DNA from: Candidatus Helarchaeota ASGARD archaeon Hel_GB_B
GTDB lineage: Archaea > Asgardarchaeota > Lokiarchaeia > Helarchaeales > HEL-GB-B
Length of the DNA stretch: 38,446 nucleotides
Direction: 5' to 3'
Assembly: GCA_005191425.1 (NCBI GenBank)
Contig: SUPR01000024.1
Location: 1-38,446 of the forward strand
A model generated the notes under the pieces. It was not told the origin of the DNA. It did not search any database and worked only from the letters and a program-made list of their open reading frames with translations. Numbering within the stretch: the first letter of the stretch is position 1; each line of letters starts with the position of its first letter. Positions 32,757 through 38,446 of the stretch are shown in pieces. Both the position numbers and the translations under genes were made by a program.

Positions 32757-34073
32757 CTATTTTTTACCCGCTTTTAAGGGGACTTCTTTGGCTTTAATCT
32801 CCTTTACTACCCCAACTGCTATAGTACGTCCCATATCTCTTACAGCAAAACGACCTAACTGTGGAATTTCTGCGTATTTTTCTAATACAAGTGGTCTTAA
32901 TGGCTTAAATTCAACAACAGCGGCATCACCTTGTTTAATATAGTCTGGGTTTTCTTGTGAAACTTGACCAGACCTAGGATCAATTTTTTGTTTTATACTG
33001 ACGAATGTGCACGCTTGTTGAGCAGTGTGTGCATGTATTACAGGAGTATAACCGGGCGATACTACAGTTGGGTGATAAATTACAATTATTTGACCTGTAA
33101 ATTCTTCAACTGTTGATGCAGGTTTATCAGTAGGACTTAATACCATACCCCGTTTAAGTTCTTTATGAGAAATACCCCTTAATGCTACACCAATATTATC
33201 TCCTGGAATTGCTTCTGGTAATTCTTCATAATGCATTTCTATAGACCTAACTTCTGATGTAAAACCGGGAGGTAATATTGCTACTTGCTGTCCTTTTTTA
33301 ATTTTTCCTGTTTCCACTCGTCCCACTACAACGGTACCAATACCTTTAATTGAATAGACATCTTGGATTGGTAACCTAAATGGTTTATCAACTGGTTTAG
33401 GTGGTAATTTGATATTATCTAATGCTTCTAATAATGTTGGGCCATCATACCATTTGAGATTGCTGGATCTTTCCTTTAGATTGTCTCCAGTCCAACCTGA
33501 ACCGGGTATAAAAGGTACATCTTTAACGGGATATCCTACTTGCTTGAGTAAATCGGTGATTTCATCTTTGATTTCGTTATATCTCTCTTGGGACCAATCA
33601 ACGGTGTCCATCTTATTAACTAAAACGATCATCTGATTAACACCAAGAGTTCTCGCAAGAAATGCATGCTCTCTCGTTTGACCACCAGCGGATATTCCTG
33701 CTTCAAATTCTCCTTTTTTAGCTGAAACGACTAAAACTGCAGCATCTGCTTGACTACTTCCAGTGATCATGTTTTTTATAAAATCACGATGTCCAGGTGC
33801 ATCAATAAGTGTGAAATAGAATTTTGGAGTTTCGAATTTCCTAAAGGCCAAGTCAATTGTTAAACCTCTCTCTCGTTCTTCTTTTAATCTGTCAAATACA
33901 AATGCATATTTGAAAGATGATTTGTCTAACTTCTGAGCCTCAGCTTCCATTTCTCGCATTTCTCTATCAGTGATTGCTCCCGTTAAGATAAGCAAATGCC
34001 CTGTAGTGGTACTTTTACCGGCATCTACATGGCCTATTATTACGAGATTTACGTGTTCTTTTTTACTACTCAT
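32757..34073 (-). CDS. tuf: Translation elongation factor aEF1A
   Basis: GTPase that brings aminoacyl-tRNA to the ribosome, 438 residues. G1 is GHVDAGKST at 14-22, G3 is DAPGH at 91-95 and G4 is NKMD at 153-156. Domains II and III include VYSIKGIGTVVVGRVETGKI and the C-terminal FAVRDMGRTIAVGVVKEIKA. Residues 121-131 (GEFEAGISAGG) are the 11-residue insertion shared by eukaryotic EF-1A and TACK/Asgard EF-1A and absent from euryarchaeal proteins. The ATG at 34073 follows AGTGAATAGGTA. Upstream in its direction is a 900-base gene-poor region where uS7 and EF-2 would normally be close by. Confidence 0.98.
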   Translation of the reverse strand: MSSKKEHVNLVIIGHVDAGKSTTTGHLLILTGAITDREMREMEAEAQKLDKSSFKYAFVFDRLKEERERGLTIDLAFRKFETPKFYFTLIDAPGHRDFIKNMITGSSQADAAVLVVSAKKGEFEAGISAGGQTREHAFLARTLGVNQMIVLVNKMDTVDWSQERYNEIKDEITDLLKQVGYPVKDVPFIPGSGWTGDNLKERSSNLKWYDGPTLLEALDNIKLPPKPVDKPFRLPIQDVYSIKGIGTVVVGRVETGKIKKGQQVAILPPGFTSEVRSIEMHYEELPEAIPGDNIGVALRGISHKELKRGMVLSPTDKPASTVEEFTGQIIVIYHPTVVSPGYTPVIHAHTAQQACTFVSIKQKIDPRSGQVSQENPDYIKQGDAAVVEFKPLRPLVLEKYAEIPQLGRFAVRDMGRTIAVGVVKEIKAKEVPLKAGKK

Positions 34074-34561
34074 TACCTATTCACTAACTCCTTTTGTACT
34101 TATAAAATATTGAATGAATTTTTTGGAATTGTCTATTTTATTTTTTTTCCAAATTTAGAATATAATTTAAACGTAGTTGAATTTCATTTAAATTTATGAC
34201 TTTATATAAATTTTTAATCAATATAAAAATTTATAATGTGGATACTCAATAGAACCATTATATTTAAATTTTTAGAGTAGAATTCTTTACCAAATTAAAA
34301 AGTTTTTTTGGAGGATTAAGGAAATTAAAAATACATAACGAAATTTATAAATATTATTATAAAAGGGAGAGAATAGATAAATAGAATAGATAGTTATAAT
34401 AGTAATTCGCAAGTTAGATCTTTTTAAAGAAATAAAAAATAGTCTTTTAATAAAATTTTTTTATTTTAAATTATGATTATTGTATTTCAACCAAATTATA
34501 ATTATAATTGCGGGAATTGGTTTAAAAATAAATTTCTTAAATATAACAAACTAAACATCAT
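34074..34561. promoter_or_regulatory. Upstream region of aEF1A with candidate promoter
   Basis: TTTATATAAA at 34201-34210 reads as a TATA box on either strand and lies about 128 bases before the aEF1A ATG on the minus strand, giving a leader of roughly 100 bases. A second element, AAATTTATAAATATT, is near 34339. No coding frame is visible. Confidence 0.35.
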
Positions 34562-34964
34562 TCAAATTTTATCATTTAATTTTACCAAATTTCTCATTAA
34601 ACACATTTTTATAAAAATTTTCAAAGCAAAATAAATGCAATAAACTGTTGTTCTGCTTTTATTAAAGTGGAAGGGCAGTATTTCTCTGGATATCTTTTTA
34701 TATTTTGGGGGTTTATTATAGCTAGGATGTGAGCTTTGCCTATTTGGTAAGTAATTCCTTAGTTTTATCTTCTCTATGAGTTTGTCTATCAAGTCATATC
34801 GTCCCTATGACAAAAACTTTTTAATATTCAAATTCATAAACAAAAGTACGACTATAGGAGTTATAAAGTTCGCTTTAACACCTATTTGCAAGGTTATACG
34901 AATTAAAAAATGTATGAAATACTCTTTAAGCAAAAGGCGCAAGTCTTTTCATAAAAAATTGTAA
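34562..34964. pseudogene. Possible remnants of a DDE transposase, two fragments in opposite orientation
   Basis: Minus-strand frame 34792-34562 encodes KLIEKIKLRNYLPNRQSSH, then PSYNKPPKYKK and FNKSRTTVYCIYFALK. Plus-strand frame 34776-34964 encodes YDKNFLIFKFINKSTTIG and a basic end KYSLSKRRKSFHKKL. Both look like pieces of an IS5/IS4-type transposase (N-terminal and C-terminal parts), but they face opposite ways and are too short to function. GC-richer words in an otherwise very AT-rich gap also suggest former coding sequence. This is recognition by feel; no domain is certain. Confidence 0.3.
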
Positions 34965-34979
34965 TAGGTGATAATAAAT

Positions 34980-35315
34980 ATGGCATTTAAAGTATTATTC
35001 CTTGCCCACGCTCCTGATGCAGATGCTGAGAAGCATCGATGTATTATTGAAACGCCCAAGTATTATAAGCTTTTTGTAGTAGCAGTCAAAAATCAAGAGC
35101 AAGCAATTGAAGTATGTAAAAAATTTGTAAAAGAGGAGGGCATTCAGTCAATTCTTCTCTGTCCAGGATTTACACATAAAGATATTGCGGAGATATCAGA
35201 AGCGGTTGGTGAGAATGTCGGAGTTTCTGTAGCCAGGGGAGATGGTCCGAGTAATAGGAATTCAATGGAAGTGATGAGAAGAGAAGGCTGGTTTTCAGAA
35301 AAAGAGAGAAAATAA
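34980..35315 (+). CDS. DUF6506 family protein
   Basis: Small cytoplasmic protein of 111 residues: FKVLFLAHAPDADAEKHRCI, then VVAVKNQEQAIEVCKKFV, SILLCPGFTHKDIAEISEAV and GVSVARGDGPSNRNSMEVM. These match the conserved pattern of DUF6506, a family without known biochemical role found in anaerobic bacteria and archaea. The alternating beta and alpha segments and the conserved His-rich and RGDGPS motifs suggest a small alpha/beta enzyme or ligand-binding domain; the function is unknown. The ATG at 34980 has a perfect GGTGA upstream. It stands alone on the plus strand among minus-strand translation genes, next to mobile-element remnants, so it may have come by transfer. Confidence 0.85.
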   Translation: MAFKVLFLAHAPDADAEKHRCIIETPKYYKLFVVAVKNQEQAIEVCKKFVKEEGIQSILLCPGFTHKDIAEISEAVGENVGVSVARGDGPSNRNSMEVMRREGWFSEKERK

Positions 35316-35492
35316 AATTCCCTTTTTTTTGTTCACTTCAAGATCAAAATAAAGAATGTAAAGTTGGGCTTGGGCACTCTGCAGTACTTTGCTCTTTGCC
35401 CCATACTATTTCAATGGTTCATTAACTAAATTATCTTTTAAATATTATTTAATAAAATAGATAAAAACACTAATTCATTTAATTATATTAAT
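35316..35492. other. Gap upstream of the IS607-type remnant
   Basis: 177 bases. A GC-richer patch at about 35360-35402 (GTTGGGCTTGGGCACTCTGC, then TTTGCCCCATAC) can form a short imperfect stem and may be the former left end of the mobile element. No gene. Confidence 0.3.
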
Positions 35493-36479
35493 ATGAAAAC
35501 TTCTGAAGTTTTAAAAATTTTGGATATTTCAAGACCGACTTTATATCGGTATCGAAAAAAAATCTTATTAAAGCAATACGATTCCCTAAATCGGTGGGAT
35601 TATGGTGAGAAATCGGTCTATAATCTCTTTAACAAGGATATTCTACGAAAAGTTTATATTTATGCAAGGGTCTCTACGAGAAAGCAAAAAAAAGAATTAG
35701 AAAATCAAATCTTATTACTAAAAACTTAGCGTTTTCAAAACGGACTATAAATAAATTGTATTTTTTCTGATATAACTTCAGGAATATCGTTTGAAAAAAG
35801 ACCTAGTTTCTTTCAAATGTTAGATGATATATTTGATAAGAAAGTCGAGAAAGTAATCATTATGTATAAAGATAGGATAAGTAGAGTTGGTCTTGAATTA
35901 TTTTATTACTTGTTTAAGAAGTTTGGAATAGAAATTGTTGTAATAGTTTAAGTCAATAAAAGACAAGCAAAAATATAAGTTTGAGACCAAGCAATTACAA
36001 CGGTTGACTTTAAAAAGAAATAATAAGATAAAAGACATTATTCATAAAGTTTCTCGTAAAATAATTAATTACTGTAAAGAGTATGACATAGGGACAATAG
36101 TTTTTTGTTATAATAACGGGTGGAAACAGACCATAAAAATTGGAAAAAGAAATAACCAAAATTTTGTGCAAGTTCCTTTTTCAAAATTGCTCCAAGTGGT
36201 GCAGTATAAAGCAAAATTAGTAGGAATTGAAGTGAAAATAATTAATGAAAGTCATATTTCTAAATGTAGTTTTTTAAATGTGAGCCAATTGAACACCATG
36301 ACCACTACTTAGGAAAGAAAATAAAGAGAGGGTTGTTCAGGACAGCCAATGGGAAGATAATAAATGCAGATGTGAACGTAGCTTACAACATAATAAAAAA
36401 AGCAGTCCCGAAAACTTTTGATAAAGTGGACGGGATAGAGGCGTTTGGGGTCACGCCAATATCTGTTCGTATTGAATAG
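35493..36479 (+). pseudogene. Decayed IS607-type element: serine resolvase tnpA and tnpB remnants
   Basis: Part 1, 35493-35952, encodes an IS607 resolvase: a MerR-like DNA-binding start (MKTSEVLKILDISRPTLYRY), then VYIYARVSTRKQKKELENQI with the catalytic Ser. In-frame stops at 35727 and 35748 break it, after which the same frame resumes with SGISFEKRPSFFQMLDDIFD and IIMYKDRISRVGLELFYYLF. Part 2, from about 35955, is the C-terminal half of TnpB: FETKQLQRLTLKRNNKIKD, CYNNGWKQTIKIGKRNNQNF and SHISKCSF. A frameshift near 36280 puts the rest (EHHDHYLGKKIKRGLF, then INADVNVAYNIIKKAVP) in another frame, ending at 36477-36479. The resolvase end and the TnpB N-terminal half, with its first RuvC Asp, are missing, so neither protein can be made. 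Confidence 0.88.
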
Positions 36480-36706
36480 ATATAAAATTTATTCTCCTAT
36501 TATTAGCATAGGAAAATGAATAAACCCTTTTTACATAAAATTTAAACTTTTTTTTTCTCTCACTTTTTTTCTAAATTTTTTTTCATCTCAACTTTTGTAA
36601 TAATCACAATCATTGTTTTTTAAAGTTATTTATGCAAATATTTTATTTACAACAAGAACTTGGAATATTTATAAAATAGAATAAATAAAACACATAAAAT
36701 TAAAAT
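36480..36706. other. Gap with long pyrimidine tract between remnant and IscU gene
   Basis: 227 bases. A T/C-rich stretch at about 36547-36597 has several T-runs of 7-9 on the plus strand and would terminate plus-strand transcription. CCTAT...ATAGG arms near 36499-36515 form a weak stem that could be part of the former right end of the element. No coding frame. Confidence 0.4.
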
Positions 36707-37138
36707 TTACTTTGTATAATTTCTCAGTGCTTCTTTTAAAGAATTTATTGCAAGAATAGCACAGTGTTTATGTTCTTCAGGAAGACCACCTAATGCATCT
36801 TCGATATCAGTGGGGTTTAGATTAAGAGCATAATTAACAGATTTTCCTTTTATCATGATAGTGGTCATAGACCCAGCGGCAACAGTAGCTCCACATCCAT
36901 CAGTTAAGAATTTAGCGTCTTTAATAATATTATCTTCAATTTTAATAAAAAATTGAATAGTATCACCACATGGACCTTTATAACTAGATTTATTGACTTT
37001 CCAATCGTCCATTGAACCCCAATTTTGTGGATTATAAAACAACTCTACTACTTTTTTTGAGTATACTTTTAGATCTTCTTCGATTATTTCCTTCTGTATT
37101 TGATCAACCCAATCATCGAAATCAGATTTTTCTGACAA
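36707..37138 (-). CDS. Iron-sulfur cluster assembly scaffold, IscU/NifU N-terminal type
   Basis: Cytoplasmic scaffold of 143 residues on which [2Fe-2S]/[4Fe-4S] clusters are built. The three cluster ligands are present: C57 in KGPCGDT with the conserved Asp D59, C82 in TDGCGATVAAGS, and C126 in EEHKHCAILA. FYNPQNWGSMDDW is the typical N-terminal helix-loop. The start is TTG at 37138, with GAGGTGTTGA upstream. No cysteine desulfurase (IscS/SufS) gene is next to it. It is on the same strand as uS7, 244 bases downstream, and probably has its own promoter. Confidence 0.92.
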   Translation of the reverse strand: MSEKSDFDDWVDQIQKEIIEEDLKVYSKKVVELFYNPQNWGSMDDWKVNKSSYKGPCGDTIQFFIKIEDNIIKDAKFLTDGCGATVAAGSMTTIMIKGKSVNYALNLNPTDIEDALGGLPEEHKHCAILAINSLKEALRNYTK

Positions 37139-37382
37139 TTAATCAACACCTCTTTTAATGAATTGAGGACTACTTAATTTATTCAAATGGCATATAATAA
37201 TAATTAAAAAATGTATTAAGAATTTTGTGTAAAATAAAAGTTTATAATGTTCTAATATTTGTAAGAATTTATTATAGGGTTAAGAAAACAATAAATAATA
37301 CAATTATCATTTCTAAATAAGAACTAAAAATTTATTTAGATAAAATTAATAATGACTAGAAATTACATAAACTGAACTGAAG

Positions 37383-37985
37383 TTATCTTGTAGAAGCAGC
37401 TATTCTTTCTTTTTCTTCTTTTCTTTTAATCGCACCACTATTAGAGTCATTATAAGCAGCAAGAATTAGTTCATTTGCAATACATTCCTCGATAGTTAAT
37501 ATATTATTAAAAGATGCTTTCCAACATTCTTCAACAAGATATTTAAGAGCTAGGTCTAACCTTCTTTGAGGGGATACATCAACAGCTTGACTATAAGCAA
37601 TTCCACCATAGCTTACTCTGGTAGTCTCTTCTCTAGGAGCACAATTTTCTATGGCGTTAATAAGAATTTGAACAGGATTTTTTCCAGTCTTTAAATGAAT
37701 TATATCAAAAGCTCGTTCGACAATTTTTATTGCTTTCTCCTTTTTTCCAGAAATATGGCGGGTTTGTCTACCACTATGACGTCTGGAAGCAAGTCCGGGA
37801 ACCATTAACCTATTAATATACCTTTCTACAATTGGTATATTACTTTTCCTGAATCTTTTGTGTTCATGGCGTCCATGTGTATGTGGTATTATAATTGGGT
37901 CTAGATTAATATACCGTGCCAGACCCGGGTCGCTAATTTTAATATTAGATTGGTCCCATTTATGGAATAGTTTTAAGTTATACAT
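37383..37985 (-). CDS. rpsG: Ribosomal protein uS7
   Basis: Small-subunit head assembly protein, 200 residues. [20 protein letters not shown] and [20 protein letters not shown] form the archaeal N-terminal extension. [40 protein letters not shown] and [20 protein letters not shown] are the core helices and beta-hairpin that contact E-site tRNA. The archaeal str arrangement would have uS12 upstream and EF-2/EF-1A downstream. Here the upstream neighbour is an unrelated zinc-ribbon protein gene and the downstream one is IscU. Confidence 0.97.
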   Translation of the reverse strand: MYNLKLFHKWDQSNIKISDPGLARYINLDPIIIPHTHGRHEHKRFRKSNIPIVERYINRLMVPGLASRRHSGRQTRHISGKKEKAIKIVERAFDIIHLKTGKNPVQILINAIENCAPREETTRVSYGGIAYSQAVDVSPQRRLDLALKYLVEECWKASFNNILTIEECIANELILAAYNDSNSGAIKRKEEKERIAASTR

Positions 37986-38198
37986 TTAAGTTTCACAAAT
38001 TCTAATGATTAATATTAATTTTTTAATAATGAATAGATAAATCGATAACACTTTTTTTCTTACTTGATAACTTTTAAAGATTGTGATAATTGGAAAAGAG
38101 TAGTTAAAAAGTTTGTGGTAAACAATATGAGAAAAAGATTTAAGAAATTAATTAACAAATTCGGAAATTAAAAAGATTAAGAAATATAAATAGAGCGA

Positions 38199-38446
38199 TT
38201 ATCCTTCCAGTAGAGCGCGACATCTAGAACAGTACTTTTCTCCAGGTGGGTTCATGAATTGGCAGTTTGGACACTCTTTCCAAGTAGGATACCATTTAAA
38301 AATATTTAACAATAATCTAGAGTTATCTTTTTTTGATATGCCCGTAATTTCATCATTAGTGAAAATTCCTTCGCTACCAAAAAATACAATCTTACCTTTT
38401 CCATAATTAAAAATTGCAAGAATAGGTACACAAGGGGGGTCACTAT
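38199..38446 (-). CDS. Protein with C-terminal zinc ribbon, C-terminal part only (runs off window)
   Basis: 82 codons including the stop are visible. The first part, PILAIFNYGKGKIVFFGSEG followed by IFTNDEI and NSRLLLNIFKW, resembles the end of a glutamine-amidotransferase-like or IFT52/DUF4350-type Rossmann domain, which often has GxGKIVxxGSxxxFTNxEI. The last 30 residues contain KECPNCQFMNPPGEKYCSRC, a CxxC...CxxC zinc ribbon, and end in RALLEG. The enzyme-like part may be a non-catalytic sugar- or ligand-binding domain. Function is unknown, and the N-terminal region is outside the window. Confidence 0.7.
   Translation of the reverse strand, partial: SDPPCVPILAIFNYGKGKIVFFGSEGIFTNDEITGISKKDNSRLLLNIFKWYPTWKECPNCQFMNPPGEKYCSRCRALLEG

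Noticed and set aside
36004..36312. A short intact TnpB-like protein
   Set aside because: The frame lacks the N-terminal half and the first RuvC Asp and is frameshifted before the last RuvC Asp, so it is a remnant and not a small functional gene.

Overview
The window is AT-rich archaeal chromosome. The evidence for an archaeon is an archaeal-type spc ribosomal operon that includes eS4, eL32, eL19, eL34 and eL14, an embedded RNase P protein Rpp29, Cbf5, a Sec61-type SecY, an aEF1A, and a tRNA-Ser with an intron. The aEF1A has the 11-residue insertion shared by eukaryotes and the TACK/Asgard archaea, which argues against a euryarchaeon. Low GC, frequent TTG starts, GGTGA-type Shine-Dalgarno sites and the mix of ribosomal proteins suggest an Asgard (Lokiarchaeia-like) genome. 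The Asgard placement is inference.

Layout. (1) 1-11523 is a cell-surface glycan locus. It holds the 5' part of a UDP-GlcNAc 2-epimerase, a DUF1616/GT-C-like membrane protein, a membrane-anchored GT2, four GT4-type glycosyltransferases, and a Wzx-like flippase fused to a methyltransferase. (2) 11805-13987 has a small acidic-tailed membrane protein of unknown function, followed by a perfect terminator-like hairpin, and a phosphoglucose/phosphomannose isomerase that could feed sugar nucleotides to the glycan locus. (3) 14183-30867 is the spc-type cluster: uS19, uL22, uS3, uL29, Rpp29, uS17, [coiled-coil unknown], uL14, uL24, eS4, uL5, uS14, uS8, uL6, eL32, eL19, uL18, uS5, [uL30 and a membrane protein on the opposite strand], [Hsp20-like], uL15, SecY, eL34, cytidylate kinase, eL14, Cbf5, RsmC-like methyltransferase. 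The usual upstream uL3-uL4-uL23-uL2 block is absent from the window. (4) 30950-32137 has an intron-containing tRNA-Ser(GGA) and a histone-deacetylase-family hydrolase. (5) 32210-38446, mostly on the minus strand, is a broken-up str operon: uS7, an IscU/NifU scaffold, a decayed IS607-type element, a DUF6506 protein, aEF1A, uS10. The window ends in the 3' part of a gene with a C-terminal zinc ribbon.

The most notable points are: a cbf5 gene whose complete reading frame has no ATG, GTG or TTG before the catalytic Asp and appears to start at ATT; the flippase-methyltransferase fusion; unrelated genes inserted into otherwise conserved ribosomal operons, including an inverted uL30; a perfect 42-bp in-frame duplication in the Hsp20-like gene; and a decayed IS607 remnant inside the str region. 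No CRISPR array, rRNA gene or intact mobile element was seen.
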